8,021 bases of DNA. It comes from Akkermansiaceae bacterium UBA4145 (GTDB taxonomy: Bacteria > Verrucomicrobiota > Verrucomicrobiia > Verrucomicrobiales > Akkermansiaceae). The DNA is taken from NCBI GenBank assembly GCA_002380675.1, contig DFWB01000173.1:1-8021 (forward strand), read 5' to 3'. Below, piece by piece: positions 1 through 7,606 of the stretch. Made by a program: the position numbers and the translations under genes. Position 1 is the first letter of the stretch. Every line of letters begins with the position of its first letter. Under the pieces are notes generated by a model. That model saw only the letters and a program-made list of their open reading frames with translations, ran no database searches and was not told the origin of the DNA.

Positions 1-1
1 C

Positions 2-487
2 GTGGGCCTGCTCGCCGCCGGTTCCCGCGACCTCAAGGTAAAGCCATCCCTCTCCCGCGAAACTCTCCTTCTCTGGCTCCATCAACTTCGCAACTTCGAA
101 TTCAGCGAACAAACACATCTCAGCAAAAAGCTCCTCGCTCTGAATCCCTCCCTGCGCGAGCGCGCCCTCGTCTTTGTCATCTCCGATCTCCACGATCTCG
201 GAGCCATTCCCGCATTGAAGCTTCTGAATGCGCAACACGATCTCGTCGTTCTCCTGATGCGCGATCCAGCCGAAGAAGGGCTTGGAAAAGCCGGCTACCT
301 CCGCGCGCGTGACGCCGAAAGCCGGCGTGTCGTCACCGCACCTTCCAAGCATCAATTCACTTCGACCAGAGACAAGGTCTCCGAACTGCAAGGAGCCTCG
401 ATCGACCATTTCCTCGTCGAAACCCATCGACCTTTCCTCGCCAATTTCCGCCTTTTCCTGCAATCCCGAAACCTCCTCTCCCGATAA
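2..487 (+). CDS. DUF58 family protein, C-terminal part (5' end outside window)
   Basis: This is the C-terminal 161 residues of a DUF58 protein, a VWA-like family normally encoded directly after a MoxR AAA+ ATPase. The frame is already open at the first base, so the GTG at position 2 is probably an internal Val codon (the family reads 'vGLl..' here) and not the start. The N-terminal membrane segments and the DxSxS-like strand must lie upstream. Visible family marks are the hydrophobic strand ending in Asp at residues 56-62 (LVFVISD), the block RDPAEEGLGKAGYLRARDAE at residues 87-106 (usually DPxExxLPxxGxxxxxDxETG), and a C-terminal helix (FRLFLQSR) typical of the domain end. The usual Leu-Pro is Leu-Gly here. 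DUF58 proteins are thought to act with MoxR in membrane-associated assembly or stress functions, but the biochemical role is unsettled. The gene ends with TAA, and the next gene follows within about 26 nt. Confidence 0.88.
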   Translation: MGLLAAGSRDLKVKPSLSRETLLLWLHQLRNFEFSEQTHLSKKLLALNPSLRERALVFVISDLHDLGAIPALKLLNAQHDLVVLLMRDPAEEGLGKAGYLRARDAESRRVVTAPSKHQFTSTRDKVSELQGASIDHFLVETHRPFLANFRLFLQSRNLLSR

Positions 488-491
488 ATCT

Positions 492-496
492 AAGGA
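492..496 (+). promoter_or_regulatory. Possible ribosome binding site (AAGGA) that bears on the start of the BatD-like gene
   Basis: AAGGA lies 5 nt before ATT 502 and 8 nt before CTG 505, both in frame with the BatD-like protein. It is 17 nt before TTG 514, which is too far. The ATG at 497 abuts it, is in another frame and stops after three codons (TGA 506-508). The site therefore favours a rare ATT or CTG start. No other gene in the window has a clear Shine-Dalgarno site, so this match could be chance. Confidence 0.35.
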
Positions 497-513
497 ATGT
501 TATTCTGACCGCC

Positions 514-1266
514 TTGCTCTTCCTCACGGGGTTTTGCAACGCAGCCGACACACCCACCCAACGGGTTGGTTTGCCTCTGGTCATCGAGGACCAATACCTC
601 GCCGGACCTCTGCTGGTTCCTGTTCCCAGGCGCGACCGCGAGCCTCCACTCGTAGTCCAAATCCTTGAAACCAAGCCTGCGCAGGACGGTTTCCGCTACA
701 ACTTCGAAGTGCAAGGTCTCGATGCCGGAACCTATAACCTTGGCGACTTTCTTCGCGATGCCACCGCCGAATCCGGGAGCTCCACCCACAAGATCCCCGT
801 CACCATCACCACCGAACTTCCTCCCGGACTCCCCCGTCCGGCCGATCTCGCTCCCAAATCCGTTCCCGAGATTGGCGGCTACCGCACCGTGCTCAAAGTC
901 CTCGGTATCCTTTGGGCCATCGTGCTCGTAATCATCATTTATTCTTTCCGAAAAAAGAAGGTCTCCGCCTCTCAAGAACTCCCGCCTCCCACCGTCGCCG
1001 AGCGCCTGAAACCTCTCGTGCAAAAAGCCTCCGGGGACTCTCTCTCCACTGACGATCAAGCGCAGCTGGAAAGACTCCTCGTGGGCCACTGGCGCGAGCG
1101 CCTTCCCGAACTCTCAGAGCAGGAACCCGCCCAAGTCCTGCGCCATCTTCGCGAACACCCCGAAGCCTCACCTCTCATTCTCAAGTTGGAAAAGTGGCTC
1201 CATACCCCGAACCCAGATTTCTCTTCCGACGATCTCGATCAACTTCTCGCACCTTACCGATCCTAG
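514..1266 (+). CDS. BatD-like single-pass membrane protein of the Bat/MoxR operon
   Basis: A 250-residue protein with a secretion signal, a periplasmic domain, one membrane helix and a cytoplasmic tail. Residues 1-10 (LLFLTGFCNA) are the end of a signal peptide, probably cut before Ala11-Asp12. Residues 45-118 form a beta-rich domain in the style of BatD ('YNFEVQGLDAGTYNLGDFLR', then IPVTITTELPPG). The motif GGYR at 121-124 leads into a membrane helix at about 125-144, which is followed by RKKK. This positive cluster places the roughly 105-residue tail in the cytoplasm. The tail is helical and contains HWRERLPEL and a LE-WLH motif near residue 225. Related small proteins sit between DUF58 and BatA genes in PVC bacteria (from memory). 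The start is uncertain. TTG at 514 gives a signal without a basic n-region, whereas CTG at 505 or ATT at 502 would add VILTA and sit 5-8 nt after AAGGA. There is no ATG or GTG in frame before the upstream stop at 310. The gene ends with TAG, 6 nt before the next gene. Confidence 0.8.
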   Translation: MLFLTGFCNAADTPTQRVGLPLVIEDQYLAGPLLVPVPRRDREPPLVVQILETKPAQDGFRYNFEVQGLDAGTYNLGDFLRDATAESGSSTHKIPVTITTELPPGLPRPADLAPKSVPEIGGYRTVLKVLGILWAIVLVIIIYSFRKKKVSASQELPPPTVAERLKPLVQKASGDSLSTDDQAQLERLLVGHWRERLPELSEQEPAQVLRHLREHPEASPLILKLEKWLHTPNPDFSSDDLDQLLAPYRS

Positions 1267-1272
1267 TCCGCC

Positions 1273-2187
1273 GTGCTCTTCGCCCATCCACTTGTCCTCC
1301 TGCTTCTCCTGTTGCCCATCGGGCTTCTGGCGTTCCAGTGGCGGCACAAGGCGCAAGGCGTTCCCATTCCCAGCGATCACCAGCCCCACCAACGACAACG
1401 CCTTCTCACCATCCTACTTGGATTCACCTCTTCCTTACCAGCCCTCATTCTGGTCCTTGGCATTATCCTCCTCGCCGGACCTCGCAAATTCGAGCAACCC
1501 CGCTCCGCCCGTGAAATGACCAACATCCAATTCTGTATTGATGTCTCCGGATCCATGAACGCCAAGTTCGGCGACGGCGATCGTTTTGAAGCCGCTACCG
1601 AAGCGGTCAATAGCTTCATCGACTATCGCAAGGGCGACTCTTTTGGTCTCACTATCTTTGGCAACACCGTCCTCCACTGGATCCCGCTCACCTCGGATGT
1701 TTCGGCCTTCCGTTGCGCTCCTCCTTTCCTCCACCCGCGCAAACTACCACCTACGTTCGGTGGCACCTCAATCGGAAAAGCACTTCATGCCTGCGAGGAT
1801 GTTCTTGTTTCCCATGAAGAGGGAGACCGCATGATTCTCCTTATCACGGATGGCATGTCTTCGGATCTCTATGGCGGAAAAGACGTCGAGATTGCCGAGT
1901 CCCTTAAAGAAAATGGCATCACCGTTTTTGGCATTCATGTCGCCGGAGGTTCCCCACCTGCCGAAGTCTCCGTCATCTCTTCAATCACCGGAGGGCAGTA
2001 TTTCTCCGCCGGTGATCCCGAATCACTCAAGGCCGTCTTCCAGCAAATCGACGGCATGAAACAGGCTCCCATCAAAAGGCTCACGCCTGATCCCGTTGAT
2101 AATTTTCAACCCTTCATCATTGCCGCCGTGAGTCTCGCCGGACTCTATCTCCTCGCCCTCCTCGGTCTTCGCTACAACCCCTGGTGA
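1273..2187 (+). CDS. BatA-like VWA-domain membrane protein
   Basis: A 304-residue member of the BatA / aerotolerance VWA family. Residues 2-24 match the BatA N-terminal pattern: a Phe/His/Pro start, a poly-Leu helix with Pro15, then QWRHK. A second helix spans about 44-69 and a third about 281-299. The VWA domain between them has a complete MIDAS: D90-V-S92-G-S94, Thr165 in GGTS, and D193 in ITDG, so it should bind a divalent metal. The basic loop between helices 1 and 2 (RHK, HQRQR) and the basic end after helix 3 indicate that the VWA domain is periplasmic. That agrees with what is proposed for BatA. Start: GTG 1273, 6 nt after the previous stop. No in-frame ATG precedes the conserved N-terminus. 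No Shine-Dalgarno is seen, so translation is probably coupled. The stop overlaps the next start (GTGA). The family is linked to oxidative and envelope stress in some bacteria, but the exact role is unknown. Confidence 0.92.
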   Translation: MLFAHPLVLLLLLLPIGLLAFQWRHKAQGVPIPSDHQPHQRQRLLTILLGFTSSLPALILVLGIILLAGPRKFEQPRSAREMTNIQFCIDVSGSMNAKFGDGDRFEAATEAVNSFIDYRKGDSFGLTIFGNTVLHWIPLTSDVSAFRCAPPFLHPRKLPPTFGGTSIGKALHACEDVLVSHEEGDRMILLITDGMSSDLYGGKDVEIAESLKENGITVFGIHVAGGSPPAEVSVISSITGGQYFSAGDPESLKAVFQQIDGMKQAPIKRLTPDPVDNFQPFIIAAVSLAGLYLLALLGLRYNPW

Positions 2188-3152
2188 ACCTCATGGACCC
2201 CGCCATCCTCATCACCCTCGCGACTGTCATTGTGACAGCCGCCGCCGAGGTCGTGCACGGCCTCCGGGTCAAGCGGGTCATGCCACTTCTCCCGAATGTT
2301 CCCCGGGCCATGCCGTTTATTGCCGGAGTCATTCGCGTCGTCGCACTCGGCGCTCTCGCCTGGTCCCTCACCACGCTCTACAATCTCGAACCAAAGGCCC
2401 ATCGTGCAGAAATGGAAACCATCGAGGTGAAAGACCGTGAGCACATCCTCCTCGTCCTCGATGTCTCACCCTCGATGCGACTTCAAGATGCCGGAGAAGA
2501 GGGCGACGACTCGCGGACACACCGTGCCTCCTCTCTCATTAAGTCGCTCCTCAAGCGTGTCTCTGACGAGAAAATGCACTTCACCGTGATCGCCACCTAC
2601 ACCAGCGCCAAGCCGGTCGTAAAAGAATCCCGTGACCGCGAAGTTCTCCTAAACATTCTCGACGACCTTCCCATGCACTACGCTTTCGAATCCGGGAAGA
2701 CCCGCCTTTTCGACGGACTCGAAGAAGCCGCTGTCATCGCCAAGGAATGGCGGAATAATTGCGCCACTCTCGTCGTCATCTCCGATGGCGACACCGTCCC
2801 GCCCACCGGAATGCCGCACATGCCGCCCTCCGTCGGTGGAGTTCTCGTTGTCGGCGTTGGCGATCCCATGAAAGGATCCTTCATCGATGGCCGTCAATCC
2901 CGCCAGGACGTCTCCACCCTCCGGGAAATCGCCAACCGCATGGGCGGGGAATATCATGACGGAAACATTAAGCATGTCCCCACCGCAACCTTGCGCAGTC
3001 TTGGCTCGCTCAAAGTCGGCACTGAAGAAGAGGAACTCACTATTCGTGAATATGCCCTTATTACCATTGCCGTATCATCATTCCTCGTCGCCTCATTGCC
3101 CTTTTTCCTCTATCTTATTAACCATTCAAATGCGCGGAGCACCGCCGACTAA
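2184..3152 (+). CDS. Second VWA-domain membrane protein (BatB-like)
   Basis: A 322-residue VWA protein, partner of the preceding one. Membrane helices lie at about 6-23, 44-64 and 290-312. The loop between the first two is basic (LRVKR), which again puts the VWA domain in the periplasm. The MIDAS is complete: D93-V-S95-P-S97, Thr173 (GKTRLFDG) and D201 (ISDGD). The domain ends with the usual GVGDP and GGEYHDG elements. A charged insert, DAGEEGDD, follows the MIDAS at 102-109. The start given is GTG 2184, overlapping the upstream stop as GTGA. ATG 2193 is in frame three codons later and would give MDPAIL, which is equally plausible because no Shine-Dalgarno site helps either. The N-terminus lacks the BatA-type poly-Leu pattern of its neighbour, so the two are not recent duplicates. 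The stop is TAA. Confidence 0.9.
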   Translation: MNLMDPAILITLATVIVTAAAEVVHGLRVKRVMPLLPNVPRAMPFIAGVIRVVALGALAWSLTTLYNLEPKAHRAEMETIEVKDREHILLVLDVSPSMRLQDAGEEGDDSRTHRASSLIKSLLKRVSDEKMHFTVIATYTSAKPVVKESRDREVLLNILDDLPMHYAFESGKTRLFDGLEEAAVIAKEWRNNCATLVVISDGDTVPPTGMPHMPPSVGGVLVVGVGDPMKGSFIDGRQSRQDVSTLREIANRMGGEYHDGNIKHVPTATLRSLGSLKVGTEEEELTIREYALITIAVSSFLVASLPFFLYLINHSNARSTAD

Positions 3153-3187
3153 AACCGCCCGAACCTCTCACCAGAAATCAATCCATC

Positions 3188-3772
3188 ATGAAAATCGTCC
3201 TTTTAACCCTCTGGCTCCTCGTGCCGCTCGGCTTTGCCGCCTGGCATTACGGCCCGGGCCAAGAACATCTCGAACGCGATGATGCCCGCACACTCATCGA
3301 GAAGGCCGAAACATCTGTCGCTGAAAAAGACTACACGGAAGCAATCAAAAATTGGTCCGAAGCCATCGGTAAACTACCCGACGACGAAACCCATCTCTCG
3401 CGTCGGCTCGAGCTCGAAATCGCGAAAGCCAAGATGCTCGACAAGAAACTTCCCGAAGCCCGCGAAGAACTTGCCGAACTTATGATCCGTCTCGATGAAG
3501 ATCCCGATTCCGATCAAGCCCTCCGCGATGAAACACGGTCCGCTCTTGCCAACTCACGCTACTACATGACTTACCTCATGAAGCTGGAGGGTCTTCCCGA
3601 CGCCGACTGGGAACCGGAAATTGAAGCCGCCCGTCAGGAGTATAAACTCCTCGCCGAGACTGCTACCGATTCCAATCTCGCCAAGACCTCCGCCGACGAT
3701 CTCGAATCCGCCATTCGGCTCGCCCGCATGGACCCGGCCGAGCTCTACGGCCTTCCCATCCCCAATCAATGA
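3188..3772 (+). CDS. Membrane-anchored TPR protein (BatC-like position)
   Basis: A 194-residue protein with an N-terminal signal anchor (MK, then a hydrophobic stretch 3-19) and a helical periplasmic domain. Residues 32-65 form a good TPR unit (ARTLIEKAE...AEKDYTEAI). A second helical hairpin lies at 74-107 (AKMLDKKLPEAREEL). The segment 118-155, with SRYYMTYLMKLEGLP and WEPEIEAARQEYKLLAE, is a motif I remember from TPR genes in PVC MoxR operons. The sequence after that is short (MDPAELYGLPIPNQ). The gene starts 35 nt after the VWA gene, with no Shine-Dalgarno. The position matches BatC, a TPR protein of Bat operons, and its role is probably protein-protein contact with the VWA proteins. The TGA stop may not be the ancestral end: the same frame continues for 35 codons of Gly/Ser/Pro/Lys-rich sequence (see the next entry). 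Confidence 0.85.
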   Translation: MKIVLLTLWLLVPLGFAAWHYGPGQEHLERDDARTLIEKAETSVAEKDYTEAIKNWSEAIGKLPDDETHLSRRLELEIAKAKMLDKKLPEAREELAELMIRLDEDPDSDQALRDETRSALANSRYYMTYLMKLEGLPDADWEPEIEAARQEYKLLAETATDSNLAKTSADDLESAIRLARMDPAELYGLPIPNQ

Positions 3773-3880
3773 AAAGGATGCAGCTCGGGCGGTCGCCCAA
3801 GTCCCAAGCCTTCCGGAAAGAAACCTCAAGATGCCCGTGGAGCCGGATCCGGACCTCCACCAGATGGCTCCGGTAGCTAG
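3773..3880 (+). other. In-frame Gly/Ser/Pro-rich continuation after the TGA of the TPR gene
   Basis: Directly after TGA 3770-3772 the same frame stays open for 35 codons and ends at TAG 3878-3880. Of the 35 residues, 23 are Gly, Ser or Pro, including PSPKPSGKKPQD and SGPPPDGSGS. This looks like a disordered C-terminal tail, as seen in some BatC-type TPR proteins. Reading through would cut the gap to the next gene from 150 to 42 nt, closer to the other spacings here. The third positions are less GC-rich than in neighbouring genes, so the stretch may be decaying or may be 5' leader for the next gene. Another frame (+1) across the same DNA stays open to a TGA that overlaps the next ATG (ATGA at 3923-3926), so a frameshift reading is also possible. 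Confidence 0.35.
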
Positions 3881-3922
3881 TCTTTCCCAAATCACCTCAC
3901 ACCTATTGCTCCATCTTTTTCC

Positions 3923-6900
3923 ATGAAAGTTGCCTACCTACTTGCCCTCGTGTCTGGCTCTATTCTCGCCCAGACCCCTTCATCGGTCATCGTTCGAGGC
4001 TTTCCCGTCTCTCCTGGAACCCCCAGCCTTCCCCCCGAAATTCAGGACCGCATGGCCGCCGGAGCTTCACCTCCGGCTGCCACCGACAGCTCCAAGAAAG
4101 ACCCCGAGGCTTATCGCGCGGAAATTCTCGGCAAACTGAAATTTGATCGCACTCCGTCCGGCATCCTCAAGATGCAAAGCGAATCCCGACAACCTGCTGA
4201 AGAAAAACCCGACACCCCGCCCACGACGGAATCTGATGAAAACAAGCTCAAGCGCCAGCAGTACAAAAAAGAAATCGATGCCTTCCAAAGCAGTGTCGTC
4301 CTCGGTCACTGGGGGAAAGTAAAAGACTTTCTCGCCGAACTCCCAGAACCTCTCGCCAAAACCACCTACAGCAAACTGCTCACCTCTTTGGGCATGCCGG
4401 TGCAGGTTCACCCCCGACCGGAGCTCACCGCAGTAGGCGCCCGCACCGTCTCACAGAAAAACTACTTCTCTGTTGACGACGTTCTCGCATTGTCGGATGC
4501 CGCGCCCACCGCGCTGGAGATCGTCGAAATCGGCCGCCTCGCCAAGCTTATACCGAGCAATCCAACGCCCACCTTCTTCGCCAGACTTGCACAGGGAAAC
4601 CGCTACTTCGGCAAGACCGACCTCGCACAGCGGCTGGCCACTACCGCCTTACTTCTCGATTCCAAGCACGTCGAGGAATCGAGCGACTTCCTCCCTGACC
4701 TCGAAGAAGCCCGCACCGAAAAATCCTACCAAGCACTCAACCTGCTCTCCCGTTACCATGCCGAGTCCCACCAAATGAACCTCGGCAAAAAACACCTTCC
4801 CAAAGCCTGGGAACTCTCCATCGAGGTCCTCTCAAATCCCGAAGCCTCCGCCAACGACCGCGCCGAAGCTCTCTACCGCGCGGTCTCTCTGGTCTCTGAT
4901 CTCGAGGAAGGCTCCGGTCAGGATTGGCTCAAGAAAACCTTCTCCGACCCCGAGGGCGAAGGTTTTGAAATTCTCGCCGCCGCAGGAACTCTCGGCTCCC
5001 AATCCCGCGGCGTCCGCAGTGCCAACTTCCGACTCCAGCAAAACCGACTCCAAAGCAATGCCGCTGAAGCCGTTCTCGCAAACGAAGACATCGACTTAAC
5101 TCAGTGGAAGAGCCTCTTCACCATTTATGCCCTCAACTGGATTTTCGAAGCCGACCTTTCCGCGCGGCTCGACCGATCAACTTCCATGCGTCCTCAGGCC
5201 CAATACGACCCCTGGGGAAACCGCTTCTATAGCCAGCGCAGCCAGACCACCGTCAGCAGCCGCGAGAAGGCCAGCCCCATTCCCATCGGCGACCTTCTCG
5301 ACATTGTCCCATCTGCAAAGTGGATCTCCGCCATCGATGAGACCGTGCGGCTTGCCCTGCTCGAAAAGATCCCCGGACTTTATCTCAAAGTCAAAGAACA
5401 CCGAAAGGCATTCCCATACATCAAACAGGTCGCGACCGAGCGCCCCGAAAAGGCAAAAAGCCTCGTGCAAGACCTCATCAACGTCTGGGCGCAAAACCAT
5501 AACCCCAATCAAAACCAAAGCTACCGTTCCTCCTATTCCTATTACTTCGGATACAACAGCCGCGCCCAAACCATCCCGCTCACTCGCTCGAAGCAAGAGC
5601 GAAACCTCAAAGAACTTGCCGAACTCATCAATGATATTCGCGCTCTCGAGTTAGACGAATCCTTCGACAAGGAATTGTCAGCCGCCTTCATTACGGTCCA
5701 TTCAAAAGCCGAGGTCTGGCGTCTTGAATCACTCGAAAGCGTCTTCGGAGATCTTCAAAAATTAGACCCCGACACCATCGCCTCCCTGATCGAGCGGATG
5801 CGCATCAATCTCGCGGCCCTGTGGCCGAACCCAAAATTACAAGAGCAGTATAAAACCAAACGCACCGATAAGGAAAAAGACCAGCAAGTGCTCGAAGGCT
5901 ACACCATGGCCCTCAACGTCGCCGATGCCGCCAGCCTGAAGTTTCCGGAATCGAGCCGCCTCCTCACCCAACTGGCTGCCCTGACTTACGAGAGGTCGAA
6001 CTACCTCTCCGCAAAAAAGCCCCAAGCCGATCACTCCGCCACGAAACGCGGCGCTCTTGATAACCTCGCGGAAGCCGCGCAAATTTACGCCGATTCACTT
6101 CCCCTCGAAAAAGAATCCGAGGAATCAACCGCTGTCTTCGAAACCTGGTTGTTCGCAGCACTGGGCTCACCTCTCCTTGAAACGCTCAAGAATCACCATC
6201 AACCGGTCTCCTCCGAATTTTCCAAAATCAAAACCGCGCTGGAAAATCTCCCCGGCGAAGCCGGTGAACGGCATATGACCAAGTTCGCCCAAACTCTCAA
6301 CTCGCGCATCACAAACGTCCCACCCGACCTCAAGTTCCGCTTCCTCGAAGCCGCCCTGAACATCACCGGCGAACACGAAGAGATGGAGACCTCCTCCGAA
6401 ATCTTCGATTACTACAAAGACCTCGTCACCGAAATCGAACTCGTCGCATCTCTCGACGGAGACACCAAAGTCGGCCGCGAAGCCTTCGGTCTCTTCGTCA
6501 ACCTCCACCACACCCGCGAGATCGAACGCGAGTCCGGCGGCTTCCAGCGCTACCTGCAAAACCAGAATAATTCGTCGGGCTACTCCTACAACTTCGGCCG
6601 TCCCACCGAGGACTACCGCGACAAGTTTGAGAAAGCGGCCCGCACTGCCCTCGAAGAAAGCTTCGAAGTCATCTCCGTCACCTTCCACACCGCTAAAGTC
6701 GAATCCCACACTTCCACCCGGCCCGGTTGGCGCACTACCCCTTACTCCTACTTCCTTCTCAAATCAAAAGGACCGCAAATCGATTCCATTCCACCGCTCA
6801 AAATCGATCTCGATTTCCTCGACACCTCCGGGCACGTCGTTCTCCCCATCAGCTCGGCGCAGCTTCCACTGGACTCCGCCGCCGAACCCACCACCCGTCC

Positions 6901-7606
6901 GTTCCGCGAGCTCAAGCTAACCATGACTCTCGACGAACGCGACGCCGTCGAAGATGGAAACTGGCATCTCGAAATCAAAACCAAAGGCGAAGGACTGATG
7001 CCGTCTCTCGCCAGCCTCATTGAACTACCCCCAACCGGATTCGAAGTTGTGGAAACCGAGGATCAGGATCTTCAGATCGATGAGCTCACCACTCAAACCG
7101 ACGATGGCGCTCCCTACTCGAGCCACGAATATCGCCTTACCCTAAAGCCCAAGGGCGACACAATTCCCACGAGCTTCACCTTCCCATCGCCAACCAAGGC
7201 TGCCGCCTCTTCGCTCGCCAAAGAAGACGCCATCCTCCGCCAGCGCTATGATGATATTGACCTTCTCTCCGTGGGAGAAACGATCGCCCTCGAAGTAACA
7301 CCAGCCTCCTATCTCTGGGCCTGGATTCTTGGCATCGTAGCCATCATTACCGCTCTTGCCGGCTGGCTTTGGTCTGAACACCGCAATGCCAATCTCAATC
7401 AAGAAGATAGCGAAACCGGACCCGCTCTCCCCTCCCAACTCACGCCGGTCAGTCTCCTCCATTGGCTACGCCGCCTTGAAGAAACAGTTCCCGACGATAA
7501 AAAAGGGTCACTCCAATCCGAAATTGCATCCCTCGAAAACAAAGCCTTCGCCAAAGGTTCCCCCTCGCTCGACTTGAAAAATATCGCCCAAACCTGGATC
7601 CGCTAA
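3923..7606 (+). CDS. Giant (1227 aa) secreted, membrane-anchored helical-repeat protein of the Bat-like operon
   Basis: I cannot name the family. Residues 1-16 are a signal peptide (MKVAYLLALVSGSILA, cut before Gln17). Residues 25-105 are Pro-rich and probably disordered. Residues 110-910 are mostly helical and include TPR-like stretches (FFARLAQGNRYFGKTDLAQR at 218-237; NYLSAK and ALDNLAEAAQIYADSL around 693-726). Four Tyr/Asn/Ser/Gln-rich patches interrupt the helices (about 427-445, 524-548, 876-892, 931-943). Residues 915-1125 look beta-rich. A membrane helix lies at about 1129-1150 (YLWAWILGIVAIITALAGWLW). The 75-residue cytoplasmic tail has WLRRLEE, a LENKAF motif and DLKNIAQTWIR, resembling the end of BatD proteins. 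About 1110 residues should therefore be periplasmic. I remember long PVC proteins in this operon position with similar text around 550-690, but this is unverified. No catalytic motif was recognised. The role is probably scaffold or client binding. Start: ATG 3923, supported by the signal peptide. No Shine-Dalgarno is seen. The stop is TAA. Confidence 0.88.
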   Translation: MKVAYLLALVSGSILAQTPSSVIVRGFPVSPGTPSLPPEIQDRMAAGASPPAATDSSKKDPEAYRAEILGKLKFDRTPSGILKMQSESRQPAEEKPDTPPTTESDENKLKRQQYKKEIDAFQSSVVLGHWGKVKDFLAELPEPLAKTTYSKLLTSLGMPVQVHPRPELTAVGARTVSQKNYFSVDDVLALSDAAPTALEIVEIGRLAKLIPSNPTPTFFARLAQGNRYFGKTDLAQRLATTALLLDSKHVEESSDFLPDLEEARTEKSYQALNLLSRYHAESHQMNLGKKHLPKAWELSIEVLSNPEASANDRAEALYRAVSLVSDLEEGSGQDWLKKTFSDPEGEGFEILAAAGTLGSQSRGVRSANFRLQQNRLQSNAAEAVLANEDIDLTQWKSLFTIYALNWIFEADLSARLDRSTSMRPQAQYDPWGNRFYSQRSQTTVSSREKASPIPIGDLLDIVPSAKWISAIDETVRLALLEKIPGLYLKVKEHRKAFPYIKQVATERPEKAKSLVQDLINVWAQNHNPNQNQSYRSSYSYYFGYNSRAQTIPLTRSKQERNLKELAELINDIRALELDESFDKELSAAFITVHSKAEVWRLESLESVFGDLQKLDPDTIASLIERMRINLAALWPNPKLQEQYKTKRTDKEKDQQVLEGYTMALNVADAASLKFPESSRLLTQLAALTYERSNYLSAKKPQADHSATKRGALDNLAEAAQIYADSLPLEKESEESTAVFETWLFAALGSPLLETLKNHHQPVSSEFSKIKTALENLPGEAGERHMTKFAQTLNSRITNVPPDLKFRFLEAALNITGEHEEMETSSEIFDYYKDLVTEIELVASLDGDTKVGREAFGLFVNLHHTREIERESGGFQRYLQNQNNSSGYSYNFGRPTEDYRDKFEKAARTALEESFEVISVTFHTAKVESHTSTRPGWRTTPYSYFLLKSKGPQIDSIPPLKIDLDFLDTSGHVVLPISSAQLPLDSAAEPTTRPFRELKLTMTLDERDAVEDGNWHLEIKTKGEGLMPSLASLIELPPTGFEVVETEDQDLQIDELTTQTDDGAPYSSHEYRLTLKPKGDTIPTSFTFPSPTKAAASSLAKEDAILRQRYDDIDLLSVGETIALEVTPASYLWAWILGIVAIITALAGWLWSEHRNANLNQEDSETGPALPSQLTPVSLLHWLRRLEETVPDDKKGSLQSEIASLENKAFAKGSPSLDLKNIAQTWIR

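Noticed and set aside
490..1089. A 199-codon open frame on the minus strand opposite the BatD-like gene
   Set aside because: It is the shadow of a GC-rich real gene: low-complexity Gly/Arg/Glu content, no family resemblance, and the plus-strand gene has signal peptide, membrane helix and operon context.
3770..3772. TGA as selenocysteine or tryptophan codon in the TPR gene
   Set aside because: No convincing selenocysteine insertion hairpin directly follows, and no other gene in the window needs TGA to be read as an amino acid.
3839..3871. GGAGCC / GGCTCC inverted repeat in the gap before the giant gene as a terminator or attenuator
   Set aside because: Only six base pairs with a 21-nt loop and no T tract, and genes on both sides appear to belong to one operon.
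6167..6709. A 180-codon minus-strand open frame inside the giant gene
   Set aside because: Its Val/Gly/Phe/Glu-rich composition is what the complement of a C-ending codon bias produces. The plus-strand protein is continuous across it.
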